DNA of 60,860 nt from Candidatus Rifleibacteriota bacterium (lineage in GTDB: Bacteria > Muiribacteriota > Ozemobacteria > Ozemobacterales > Ozemobacteraceae): positions 1-60,860 of the forward strand of contig JANJUX010000005.1 of the NCBI GenBank assembly GCA_024710355.1, given 5' to 3'. The translations under genes were made by a program, and so were the position numbers. The notes under the pieces were generated by a model. It was not told the DNA's origin. It did not search any database and worked only from the letters and a program-made list of their open reading frames with translations. This document shows positions 9,142-17,083 of the stretch, one piece after another (position 1 is the first letter of the stretch; each line of letters opens with the position of its first letter).

Positions 9142-9446
9142 TGCATTTGTTTAACTTTCGCACATCGGTGCCCCGTCGCCTGTTTTTTTTGCTTATTTTT
9201 TGAACAGCAGTAAATTTTTTGCACAAATTTTTGACAGTTTGGTTTTGAAGCAGGTGTACAGTTCGGTGCATTTTCAAAGGCTTTCCGGTCAGGAATCCAA
9301 CCCCGACTACCAGCGTCAAATCCACATCACAGCGGCACCGCTAATATTATTATCCGAATCTGCCGACAATCAGATTGCAAGCATGGCATAATTTTTGCTT
9401 GATAAGTAGTAACAGCATTGTTTTTGAACAGAAATGGTGAGTAATT
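9142..9446. other. Gene-poor spacer
   Basis: About 300 bases, AT-rich near 9180-9240, in which I see no convincing gene, RNA or repeat. The promoter of the small ORF at 9447 should lie near its right end, but no clear -35/-10 pair stands out. Confidence 0.4.
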
Positions 9447-9551
9447 ATGCAGACAAACGCACTCGCAACTTACAAAGATTATGTTCTTGTCAGAGTCGAT
9501 GAGAAATCCAAGCTGCAGGTATGGGTTAAACTACCTCCTACCGGCAAATAG
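9447..9551 (+). CDS. 34-residue hypothetical small protein
   Basis: ATG with a nearby GGTGAG; it encodes MQTNALATYKDYVLVRVDEK followed by SKLQVWVKLPPTGK. A very strong plus-strand terminator lies 75 nt downstream with no other gene between, which argues that something here is transcribed. It could be a small protein or the coding part of a small RNA. No family is recognised. Confidence 0.4.
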   Translation: MQTNALATYKDYVLVRVDEKSKLQVWVKLPPTGK

Positions 9552-9626
9552 TCGCTGCTGAAAACAGGCTTACAGTCACCGAAGCGAAAAACCGCAATCA
9601 CGCATAGTCGCAGCATATACCGCAGA

Positions 9627-9670
9627 ACATCGACCGCCAGGCAATTTTTGCCTGGCGGTCGATGTTTTTA
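9627..9670 (+). terminator. Strong rho-independent terminator
   Basis: A perfect stem of at least 17 bp (aacatcgaccgccaggc / gcctggcggtcgatgtt) closed by a T-rich loop and followed by ttttta. It is much longer than most terminators in the window. Confidence 0.8.
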
Positions 9671-9718
9671 GCAACCAGCATTGCAATTCCAGACGCAGCG
9701 AACGCGCCAGACTTAAAA

Positions 9719-9756
9719 AAGACAAAGCCCCGCCACTGAAATAATCAGCGGCGGGG
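9719..9756 (-). terminator. Terminator of the M23 peptidase gene
   Basis: ccccgccactga pairs with tcagcggcgggg (one mismatch) around a short loop. On the minus strand it is followed by tttgtctttttt. It sits 30 nt beyond the stop of the M23 gene. Confidence 0.75.
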
Positions 9757-9785
9757 TTCTCTGGCTAACTCGTCTTACAGGCCTG

Positions 9786-10502
9786 TTACAGCCTTAAAAA
9801 CCTGAACGGGTTCTGAACGCTGCCATTGCGGCGCACTTCAAAATGCAGATGCGAACCGGTTGCGACGCCGGTGTTCCCGACATAGGCAATTCTCTGCCCG
9901 GCATTGACCGACTGCCCGACTTTAACGGCAATCTTGGAGCAATGCGCATAAGCTGTTTCAATATTGTTTCCGTGGTCGATAACCACCACAAGCCCATAAC
10001 CGCGTCGCCAGCCGGCATAGGTAACCTTGCCACCCTGACTGCTGGAGATTGGAGTGCCCCGCGGAGCAACAATATCAACACCCGTATGAAAATGCCATGA
10101 GTTGCGCGATGGGTGTTTTCTTCTACCGAAGAGTGAGCTGACGCGACCGATCACAGGTCTTAAAAGAACCTTGCTTCCTGGTTCGACGCGGTCAACTTTT
10201 GCAATTGAGAAAGTTCCTGAATCTTTAGAAGATGATTCATTTTCCTGGCGCTTGACTACCTTGATGGTAAAAGTCTTTACTGCGCCTCTGGCTGAAGTAT
10301 CGGGGCCAAGTGTTCCGAAAAAGCTCGCCTTTTCAGCCGGGTTATCATTAGTGGCGGCCTGATTGAAGGCCGGGTTGGTCAACATGCCAACTGATCTAAG
10401 ACTCGTGAAGTGTGCCGAGGCATTTAAATTACCTGGCTGGAGAAACGCTACCAACAACAGAACAAACAGCAGCGTCCTTCCAGTAGAGGATTCATTTACC
10501 AT
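9786..10502 (-). CDS. Exported M23 family metallopeptidase
   Basis: 238 residues from the ATG at 10502 (AAGAGAAG upstream); the frame is open further back to 10568. A signal peptide or anchor lies near 10-28. The C-terminal LytM domain keeps the zinc ligands: H and D in HFHTGVD, the AYAH histidine, and HLHFE. It is predicted to cut peptidoglycan cross-bridges in the periplasm, or to act as an amidase activator if inactive. The residues needed for catalysis are all present. It is a single-gene unit with its own terminator. Confidence 0.88.
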   Translation of the reverse strand: MVNESSTGRTLLFVLLLVAFLQPGNLNASAHFTSLRSVGMLTNPAFNQAATNDNPAEKASFFGTLGPDTSARGAVKTFTIKVVKRQENESSSKDSGTFSIAKVDRVEPGSKVLLRPVIGRVSSLFGRRKHPSRNSWHFHTGVDIVAPRGTPISSSQGGKVTYAGWRRGYGLVVVIDHGNNIETAYAHCSKIAVKVGQSVNAGQRIAYVGNTGVATGSHLHFEVRRNGSVQNPFRFLRL

Positions 10503-10693
10503 TAGCTTCTCTTTCTTGATTGGATTGCAAGGTGTAACATTTATACCGGTAACTTGAACAGATGTCAAGCCTCAAAGATTTTAGGGCCATGAAAGGGTTT
10601 GCGCAAGCACCAGTTGTTTTTTCCGCAAAAAACGCCAGAATTTCACTTAAATCGAGCTTGTGAATTTTCGCACATTGTTTTAACCATTTGTGA

Positions 10694-10723
10694 TTGAACT
10701 CTGACCCTGAATGATTATATTAT
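10694..10723 (+). promoter_or_regulatory. Predicted promoter of nifU-nifS
   Basis: TTGAAC, an 18-nt spacer, then TATTAT, about 60 nt before the nifU start. Confidence 0.5.
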
Positions 10724-10783
10724 AGGGTGACCGGGGTGGCCCTCCACCAGTTTCGAACTATAACAATTACAGGTGAACAAATT

Positions 10784-11614
10784 ATGTGGGATTACACAAA
10801 ATCAGTCATGGACCATTTCTCCAACCCACGCAACGTCGGGAAAATCGAAGATGCCAACGGCGTCGGCGAAGTAGGCTCACTGGCCTGCGGTGACGCCCTC
10901 AAACTATATCTCAAAATCGATCCCAAATCAGGGAAAATCGAAGACGCGCGCTTTCAGACCTTCGGTTGCGCCAGTGCCATCGCCAGCGCCTCTGCCCTGA
11001 CCGAAATGGTAAAAGGCATGTCGCTCGAAGAGGCCAAGAAAATCACCAACGATGATATCGCCCGTTTCCTGGGTGGTTTACCCGAACAGAAAATGCACTG
11101 TTCAGTCATGGGTAAAGAGGCTCTTGAGGCTGCCATTGCCAACTTCAGGGGTGAAAAGGTCGAAGAGCATCAGGACGCTCAAGTCGTCTGCAAATGCTTC
11201 TGGGTCGATGAAGAAAAAATTCGCCATCAGATAAGAGAACATAAACTCAAAACCGTCGAAGAGGTCACTCACTACACCAAGGCCGGTGGCGGCTGCGGCG
11301 GCTGTATTCCCGACATCAAACGCATTCTCGACGAAGAAGCCGGCAGAGCGGCCGAACCCAAAGAATCGCCGGCAATGACCAACCTGCAGCGCATCAAACT
11401 CGTTACCTCGGTAATCGAAACAAAAATCGCCCCGACGCTGCGCAATGACGGCGGCGACATCGAGCTGATCGACGTCGACGGCGTCGATGTTTACGTGAAA
11501 CTGCGCGGTGCCTGCGCCGGTTGCCCGGGGTCAAAAGCCACGCTGCACAACATCGTCCAGGAAACCCTGCGCGCTGAAGTCGACCGCAAAATCACGATCA
11601 TCGAGGTCAAATAA
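10784..11614 (+). CDS. nifU: Fe-S cluster scaffold NifU (three-domain)
   Basis: 276 residues from the ATG at 10784 (MWDYTKSVMDHF, the conserved start; the frame extends back to 10727). It has an IscU-like domain with three cysteines (SLACGDA, FGCASA, MHCSVMG), a central BFD-like [2Fe-2S] domain (VCKCFWV and GGGCGGC) and a C-terminal Nfu domain (GACAGCPGS). It builds Fe-S clusters with sulfur from the adjacent NifS. Its stop overlaps the nifS start (TAATG). No nitrogenase genes are near, so it is probably the general Fe-S system. Confidence 0.94.
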   Translation: MWDYTKSVMDHFSNPRNVGKIEDANGVGEVGSLACGDALKLYLKIDPKSGKIEDARFQTFGCASAIASASALTEMVKGMSLEEAKKITNDDIARFLGGLPEQKMHCSVMGKEALEAAIANFRGEKVEEHQDAQVVCKCFWVDEEKIRHQIREHKLKTVEEVTHYTKAGGGCGGCIPDIKRILDEEAGRAAEPKESPAMTNLQRIKLVTSVIETKIAPTLRNDGGDIELIDVDGVDVYVKLRGACAGCPGSKATLHNIVQETLRAEVDRKITIIEVK

Positions 11615-12789
11615 TGAGCGAATTCAAACAGGTCTACCTCGACAACAACGCTACCTGCATGGTTTCGCCGGGTGTACGTGACGCAATGCTGCCGTTTTTT
11701 GGCGAGCTTTACGGCAACCCCAGCTCGATGCACAACTTTGGCGGGCAGGTCGCGGTGCATGTCAAGGCAGCCCGCGAAAAAGTCGCCGCCCTTCTGAATG
11801 TTTCACCCGACGAAATCGTTTTTACTTCATGCGGTACAGAATCTGACAACCACGCGATCCGCGGCGTGCTCGAAGCCAGCCCCGAAAAACGCCACATCGT
11901 TACCACCAAAGTTGAACACCCGGCCGTTCTCAATGTTTACCGCTTTCTCGCCAAGAAAAAAGGCTATCGAGTCACTGAACTCGAAGTCTCGAAGCAGGGC
12001 GACCTCGATCTCGACCAGCTGCGTGAAGCCCTTACCCCTGACACCGCAATTCTCTCGGTAATGGCTGCCAACAATGAGACTGGCACCCTGTTTCCGATTG
12101 ACCAAATCGGTGCCATTGCCCGCGAAAAGGGGGTTATCTTTCATACTGACGCAGTTCAGGCGGTTGGCAAAATTCCGCTCGATCTCAAAAAGATTCAATG
12201 CGACCTGCTGTCGCTCTCAGGTCACAAGTTGCACACCCCCAAGGGTATCGGCGCTCTCTACATCCGCAAAGGCACCCGCATCAGCCCGTTCATGATCGGC
12301 GGCCACCAGGAAAACGGCCGGCGCGCCGGCACCGAAAACGTGCCATACGTTGTTGCCCTCGGCAAAGCCTGCGAAGAAGCAATGAACGATATCTTCGATG
12401 AAAACAACCGCGTCAGAAAGCTGCGCGACAAGCTTGAACAGGGCCTGCTTTCTGTAATCAAACAGGCACATATCAACGGCAACCCGCGCTGGCGACTCCC
12501 CAATACCACCAACATCGGGTTCGAAGCCGTCGAAGGGGAAGCAATTCTTCTGCACCTGAGTGCCGCCGGGATCGCCGCCAGTTCCGGCTCGGCCTGCACC
12601 AGTGGCAGCCTCGAACCTTCGCACGTTCTGATGGCCATGCAGACGCCGTTCTCTTATGCCCACGGCTCGGTACGCTTCTCACTCTCGAAATTCACGACCG
12701 AAGAAGAAATCGACTACACCCTCAAGGTTGTTCCAACAGTAATTCAGAAGCTGCGCGAGATGTCACCATTCTACGATCCGAACAAGTAA
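11614..12789 (+). CDS. nifS: Cysteine desulfurase NifS
   Basis: 391 residues, a class V aminotransferase fold. The PLP lysine is K205 in LSGHKLHTPKG and the catalytic cysteine is C328 in SSGSACTSGS, typical of group I desulfurases. It takes sulfur from cysteine, leaving alanine, and passes persulfide to NifU. Translation is coupled to nifU by a 1-nt overlap. Confidence 0.95.
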   Translation: MSEFKQVYLDNNATCMVSPGVRDAMLPFFGELYGNPSSMHNFGGQVAVHVKAAREKVAALLNVSPDEIVFTSCGTESDNHAIRGVLEASPEKRHIVTTKVEHPAVLNVYRFLAKKKGYRVTELEVSKQGDLDLDQLREALTPDTAILSVMAANNETGTLFPIDQIGAIAREKGVIFHTDAVQAVGKIPLDLKKIQCDLLSLSGHKLHTPKGIGALYIRKGTRISPFMIGGHQENGRRAGTENVPYVVALGKACEEAMNDIFDENNRVRKLRDKLEQGLLSVIKQAHINGNPRWRLPNTTNIGFEAVEGEAILLHLSAAGIAASSGSACTSGSLEPSHVLMAMQTPFSYAHGSVRFSLSKFTTEEEIDYTLKVVPTVIQKLREMSPFYDPNK

Positions 12790-12806
12790 CAGCCAAAGCT
12801 TTTATT

Positions 12807-12838
12807 AAAGAACCGGGCATGAAAGTCCGGTTCTTTTT
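12807..12838 (+). terminator. Terminator of nifU-nifS
   Basis: aaagaaccgg pairs with ccggttcttt around a 10-nt loop and is followed by more T residues, 18 nt after the nifS stop. Confidence 0.85.
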
Positions 12839-12915
12839 ATGTGAAACACGCTTTGTTCTCTCAAAAAAAGATTCGGTGTTCTGTCATTATTGAGCACGAA
12901 AAATCAACGATTCCG

Positions 12916-12998
12916 CGTCATCCCTGCTAAAGTATCGCGATAGGCAGTTACATGAATGATTCCCTCTCTTACTCTCCGGTAAAAGCCAGGAATGACCG
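12916..12998. repeat. Degenerate 83-bp palindromic repeat
   Basis: The ends (cgtcatccctgc ... ccaggaatgaccg) match the inverted ends of the better-preserved repeat at 45375-45457, and both copies are 83 bp. The inside is poorly conserved. It lies in a 377-bp spacer (12790-13166) that otherwise holds only the nifS terminator. Confidence 0.4.
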
Positions 12999-13166
12999 AG
13001 AAACTACAGATTCAATCTGACAAAATACTGGTGATTATTAAATGTTTCTCAACGTTTCACGGCCTGGTCGAATTTCACATTTGAGCAGGTGAGCCAGTAT
13101 CGATACAGACTCTGAAATAATGAAACGGCAATGACGCAAATGTTAAAATGTACTGGAGAGCAAATC

Positions 13167-13865
13167 ATGAAAATCTGGAGAATTTTACTGATGCTGCTTG
13201 CTTTCGCTGCCTTTTCAGGACTATCTGATGCCACTGCCGCATTAATTCCGGCGTCATGGAACACGTATTTACAGGAAGCTGATAAAAGAGGCGCCGGGCA
13301 GATGCTGCTGGTTCTCACCCGCGCTGCCGGCAAATCACGGGCGCAGCTTTTCTGCCTCGAAAAAAAGAATGGCCAGTGGCAGATGCCCCTTCGGCCAATG
13401 AGTGCTTCAGTCGGTCGCAACGGCATTGCCGACCCTGAGATGAAATGCGAAGGCGATGGCTGCAGCCCGTATGGCATTTACCCGGTGAGTCTGGCTTTTG
13501 GTTATGATGCAATCTGCAACACCAGAATGCCATATCGGCAGGTTTTTGCAGACGACATCTGGGTAGATGACCCGGCTGCGCCTGATTACAACCGCATGGT
13601 CAAAAAGACTGCGACAACGGCAAAATCTTTTGAATACATGCGCCGGCGCGATGAATTATATCGAAAAGGGCTGGTGGTCGAATACAACACCGCTCCGATC
13701 ATTCCAGATAAAGGCAGCGCCATCTTCATACATTTCTGGGGCAAAGCCTTCAATCCGACTGCCGGCTGTCTCGGGCTGCCAAAACATCATCTCAACGCGG
13801 TTTTAGAATTTCTCGACCCCGAAAAATCGCCGGTCATAGGCTTCTTTCGTCTCGATTTGCGCTGA
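13167..13865 (+). CDS. Exported L,D-transpeptidase (YkuD-type) family protein
   Basis: 232 residues from the ATG at 13167 (GGAGAG upstream; the frame extends back to 13131). A signal peptide ends near ATA-ALIP. The C-terminal part has the family pattern of a histidine (IFIHFWG) followed by the nucleophile cysteine in PTAGCLGLP, as in YkuD-fold proteins of the PTxGC(V/L)AL type. The usual arginine after GC is missing. It is predicted to cross-link or edit peptidoglycan in the periplasm. Confidence 0.8.
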   Translation: MKIWRILLMLLAFAAFSGLSDATAALIPASWNTYLQEADKRGAGQMLLVLTRAAGKSRAQLFCLEKKNGQWQMPLRPMSASVGRNGIADPEMKCEGDGCSPYGIYPVSLAFGYDAICNTRMPYRQVFADDIWVDDPAAPDYNRMVKKTATTAKSFEYMRRRDELYRKGLVVEYNTAPIIPDKGSAIFIHFWGKAFNPTAGCLGLPKHHLNAVLEFLDPEKSPVIGFFRLDLR

Positions 13866-13878
13866 CAAGGCGCCGGCG

Positions 13879-14364
13879 TCAGCTCTTTGCCGCAAATTTG
13901 GCGTGCATGGCGCGGGCCACCTTTTCGGGCACCAGGCCGGAAATATCGCCACCATAGCGTGCCACTTCCTTGGCGATGCTCGAACTGAGAAACGAAAATT
14001 TTGGCGACGACATGAGAAAAACCGTTTCGAGATCTGGCGCAAGCTGGTTGTTAACCGAGAACATCTGCATTTCGTATTCGTAATCCGATACGGCACGCAA
14101 GCCCCTGATTATGGCGCACGAACCGGTGCTGCGGCAGAAGTCGACGAGCAGGCCGTTAAAGTGAATGGCCCTGACGTTCTCGATCTTTTTGATCACATCG
14201 CTGATCATTTCGACGCGCTCTTCGGGCGAAAAAAGGCATTTTTTGGCGGGATGCACGAGAACCCCGACGATAACGTGGTCGAACAGCACCGCTGCCCGCT
14301 GAAGAATATCAAGATGCCCATTTGTAAAAGGATCAAAACTGCCTGGATAAATTGCGACGCGCAT
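13879..14364 (-). CDS. coaD: Pantetheine-phosphate adenylyltransferase
   Basis: 161 residues, the usual size. It has the nucleotidyltransferase GSFDPFTNGHLDI motif (TxGH), the RGLR motif (IIRGLRAVSDYEYE) and the SSSIAKEV motif. It transfers AMP to 4'-phosphopantetheine, the penultimate step of CoA synthesis. It is the last gene of the apbE-to-coaD operon, 2 nt after maf. Confidence 0.96.
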   Translation of the reverse strand: MRVAIYPGSFDPFTNGHLDILQRAAVLFDHVIVGVLVHPAKKCLFSPEERVEMISDVIKKIENVRAIHFNGLLVDFCRSTGSCAIIRGLRAVSDYEYEMQMFSVNNQLAPDLETVFLMSSPKFSFLSSSIAKEVARYGGDISGLVPEKVARAMHAKFAAKS

Positions 14365-14366
14365 TT

Positions 14367-14972
14367 TTACCTGCTTCCCATGAAATCGACCAGATCGTAA
14401 CCGGCCATCTGCATCATTTTTTCGAACGCCACTACCGGAAACCCGACCACGTTGAAATAACAGCCTTCGATTTTCTCGACAAACAGCCCGGCATGGCCCT
14501 GAATACCGTAAGCGCCGGCCTTGTCGTAAGGCTCATCGGTGTCGAGATAGGTCTTGATGTCTTTTTGCGACAACTGGCGAAAATAAACATAGGTCACTTC
14601 GGCATGCGAATAGGTGCGAAAACCCTCGGCATCGACGAGAGCCAGACCGGTCACAACCCGATGTCGTCTGCCGGAAAGGGCGTTAAGCATGCTCTCAGCC
14701 TCGCGCCGGTCTTTGGGCTTGCCGAGAATCGAGCCGCCCTGCACGACTATGGTATCGGCGCCGATCACCAGACCGCTTCTCAGACTGGAAGAAGCGTGGA
14801 AAGCTTTGAGGCCGGCCAGTTTCGCTGCCTGTTCCTCGGGTTCGAGTTCGGCGACGTCAGAGAATTTTTCTTCGTAGGGCGAATCGATAAGTTTGAAAGG
14901 AATTTTGAGGCCGGTCAGGATTTCCTGGCGGCGCGGTGATTTCGAAGCGAGGTAGAGCTGCGGTAAATTCAT
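14367..14972 (-). CDS. maf: Maf family nucleotide pyrophosphatase
   Basis: 201 residues. The Maf signature SKSPRRQEIL at the N-terminus and GADTIV near residue 72 are present. These enzymes hydrolyse dTTP/UTP or modified nucleotides and are linked to septum control. It abuts the Gx-type transporter gene directly, within a tightly packed operon. Confidence 0.93.
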   Translation of the reverse strand: MNLPQLYLASKSPRRQEILTGLKIPFKLIDSPYEEKFSDVAELEPEEQAAKLAGLKAFHASSSLRSGLVIGADTIVVQGGSILGKPKDRREAESMLNALSGRRHRVVTGLALVDAEGFRTYSHAEVTYVYFRQLSQKDIKTYLDTDEPYDKAGAYGIQGHAGLFVEKIEGCYFNVVGFPVVAFEKMMQMAGYDLVDFMGSR

Positions 14973-15587
14973 TCAGGCGGTTCTCCTTAGAAGTTCCTGG
15001 GTGACTCTGGCGACGATCAGACCAGCAGGCACAGCCACCGGAACAATGGTTGCGAAATGGAACCAGAGCGGCAGACTGCCTGCAAACAGCAGTTGCACCA
15101 CTGCCAACTGCGCTGAGTTATTGGCCATGGCACCCGCGATGCTGACAATACCCAGACCGGTATGTGGGCGAATACGGTAGATCAGAGCCATCAGCAGTGC
15201 AGCAGCGGTGGCTCCGGCAAGTGAAATCAGATGCACGGGCGAGAGAAAGCTGCCAAGAAACATGGCGGCAACCGCAGTGCGCAGAACTGCAACCAGCATA
15301 CCGGCGCGCTTCGAGATGCGAACGATGGCATAAAGGGTGAGAGCGTTTGCCAGGCCAGGCTTAAGCCATGGCAGAAACCTTGGCAGCGGCGATTCGATTA
15401 TCTGCAACGCCGAGGCGGCGGCAATCAGCATCGCAATCAGCGTGTAGGTTGAAGTCTGCCGGGCTAGAGACCGGCGGGAAGCGCGCCCGGGCAATGCAAC
15501 CGGGCTTATTGTGGCAAGAGGTTCTGCGGCTTCGATTTTTACGTCTCCGTTGGCGGTTGCCTGGTTTTCTTCGCGTTCTGTATTCAT
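14973..15587 (-). CDS. Gx transporter family (heptaprenyl diphosphate synthase component I-like) membrane protein
   Basis: 204 residues from the ATG at 15587, which overlaps the upstream stop in an ATGA; the open frame runs to 15704. Five or six membrane segments are visible, with the family pattern PWLKPGLANALTLYAI and AGAMANNSAQLAVVQLL. The family is often next to NusG-II and ApbE proteins in redox operons, as here. Its substrate is unknown. Confidence 0.85.
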   Translation of the reverse strand: MNTEREENQATANGDVKIEAAEPLATISPVALPGRASRRSLARQTSTYTLIAMLIAAASALQIIESPLPRFLPWLKPGLANALTLYAIVRISKRAGMLVAVLRTAVAAMFLGSFLSPVHLISLAGATAAALLMALIYRIRPHTGLGIVSIAGAMANNSAQLAVVQLLFAGSLPLWFHFATIVPVAVPAGLIVARVTQELLRRTA

Positions 15588-15994
15588 CTGGTTACCGCAT
15601 CGACAGCAGGAGCCCCGCTTTTTTGCGGCTCGACCATGATACCGTTCGGAACACAGATGACTGCCGCCTCGCCGCTCCAGCCCATGTTTACGCAGGTTCG
15701 ACACGGGCAGGTCGACGAAGCGATCCGCACGTTTCCGCGGTCATCCCATTCTATTTCGGCAGGTCCGAGCTTTCCTGTTACCAAAAGATGCTTTTCGGCC
15801 GGCATGGCAATTTCGCTCGTCTGCGGCGGCTGTGAAAAAATCGTCAGCCGCCATTTTTCCGGGGAGGCGCTGCTGTGAGTCAGCGGATTGGCGACCACAA
15901 TCAGTCCGAGGAGCGAAAGCAGTGCCAGCATGAAAATAATGAAAGCTTCATTACGGTTGGCAAAAACCGGAGGCAATTTCGGCCGTCTTCTCAT
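15584..15994 (-). CDS. NusG domain II-containing membrane protein
   Basis: 136 residues. One membrane segment (about 18-37) is followed by an extracytoplasmic NusG-II domain with the characteristic STCPCRTCVNMG cysteine pattern and a PNGIMVE end. It overlaps apbE by 4 nt upstream and the Gx transporter by 4 nt downstream. The family accompanies Rnf/flavinylated electron-transfer systems; its own function is not known. Confidence 0.88.
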   Translation of the reverse strand: MRRRPKLPPVFANRNEAFIIFMLALLSLLGLIVVANPLTHSSASPEKWRLTIFSQPPQTSEIAMPAEKHLLVTGKLGPAEIEWDDRGNVRIASSTCPCRTCVNMGWSGEAAVICVPNGIMVEPQKSGAPAVDAVTR

Positions 15995-16995
15995 TTTTCT
16001 TTAACTCCGGTAAAAACCGCCTGGCCGGCCTGGCTCAGGTGAATCGAACCGGTCGCAGTGAGAAACAGCACCGGCAGGTTCTGCGTATCGACCCAGGCAA
16101 AGGCTGTTTCTGGCGGCATGGCAAATACAGCAGTGCTCAAAGCATCTGCAGTCAGCGCATCGCTGGCGACGACCGTTACCGATGAATAATAGTCAACCGG
16201 CCTACCGGTAAGCGGGTTCATGATATGGCCGTGTTTGCGGCCATCGATGATAATAAACCGCTCATAATCGCCAGAGGTCGAGACAGCCATAGGCTGATGC
16301 GACTCGACATAAGCCAGCGCCGTGTTATCACGCGGATCACGCACGGCGATACGCCAGGGCTTGCCGTCAGGCTTCTGGCCTTCGAACCAGATGTCGCCGG
16401 CGTCGTCGATGAGAAAAGCGCTACAGCTGGCAGCCCGCAGGGCTATTTTTGCCTTTTCGATTGCGTAACCGCCTGCCAGGCCGCCGAAGTCGAGCAGACT
16501 GCCCGGGGCAAGCAGCCAGCGCTCATCGTCTCTGGCAAGAACGCGCTCAAGCCCGCAACCGGTGGCAAGAATCTGGCTTATCTCTTCGTCAGACGGGAGT
16601 CGGCCCTTTTCGTCATAGAAACCGTAAGCTTTCTGCAGCAGTGCGAATGACGGGTCGAAATAACCTTCGGTGCGATGGTAAAAATCGACTCCGATTTGCA
16701 GAAGCTCAGAAGTGGAAGCATGCAGGTCCAGAGTGCCGGTATTGTTGAGCTGTGAAAGTTCTGAACTGGCGATATGAAAAGATGCTTTTTTCTCGACGGT
16801 GGCAAATTCGTCAAAAGCTCTGGCAACTGCTTCGGCAGAATCAGCAGGCCAGGCTTTGATGCTGATAACGGTGTCCATGAGCATGCGGCTTTCGCTGAAA
16901 AAAGCCTGTCGGCGGCTTTCTCTGACGTGCAGCGCCACTGCCATAACAAGCAGAAAAGAGAAAACGGCAACTATGACTGATCTGGTTTTATTCAT
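15991..16995 (-). CDS. apbE: FAD:protein FMN transferase ApbE
   Basis: 334 residues, anchored by an N-terminal membrane segment (about 6-23). The ApbE pattern is present: SLLDFGGLAGGYAIEKAK (usually GGxAKGYAxD), IDDAGDIWFEG, and DALTADALSTAVF near the C-terminus for Mg/FAD. It attaches FMN covalently to threonines of extracytoplasmic flavoproteins. It heads the apbE / NusG-II / Gx / maf / coaD operon. No Rnf or Nqr genes, its usual targets, are in the window. Confidence 0.92.
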   Translation of the reverse strand: MNKTRSVIVAVFSFLLVMAVALHVRESRRQAFFSESRMLMDTVISIKAWPADSAEAVARAFDEFATVEKKASFHIASSELSQLNNTGTLDLHASTSELLQIGVDFYHRTEGYFDPSFALLQKAYGFYDEKGRLPSDEEISQILATGCGLERVLARDDERWLLAPGSLLDFGGLAGGYAIEKAKIALRAASCSAFLIDDAGDIWFEGQKPDGKPWRIAVRDPRDNTALAYVESHQPMAVSTSGDYERFIIIDGRKHGHIMNPLTGRPVDYYSSVTVVASDALTADALSTAVFAMPPETAFAWVDTQNLPVLFLTATGSIHLSQAGQAVFTGVKEK

Positions 16996-17083
16996 AAGCA
17001 GTTTTAAGCATCAGAAGCGATAAAAACAGGCTGATTTCAGTGGAACACAGCGGAAAAAAACAAAAAAACGGCATTAAATACAA

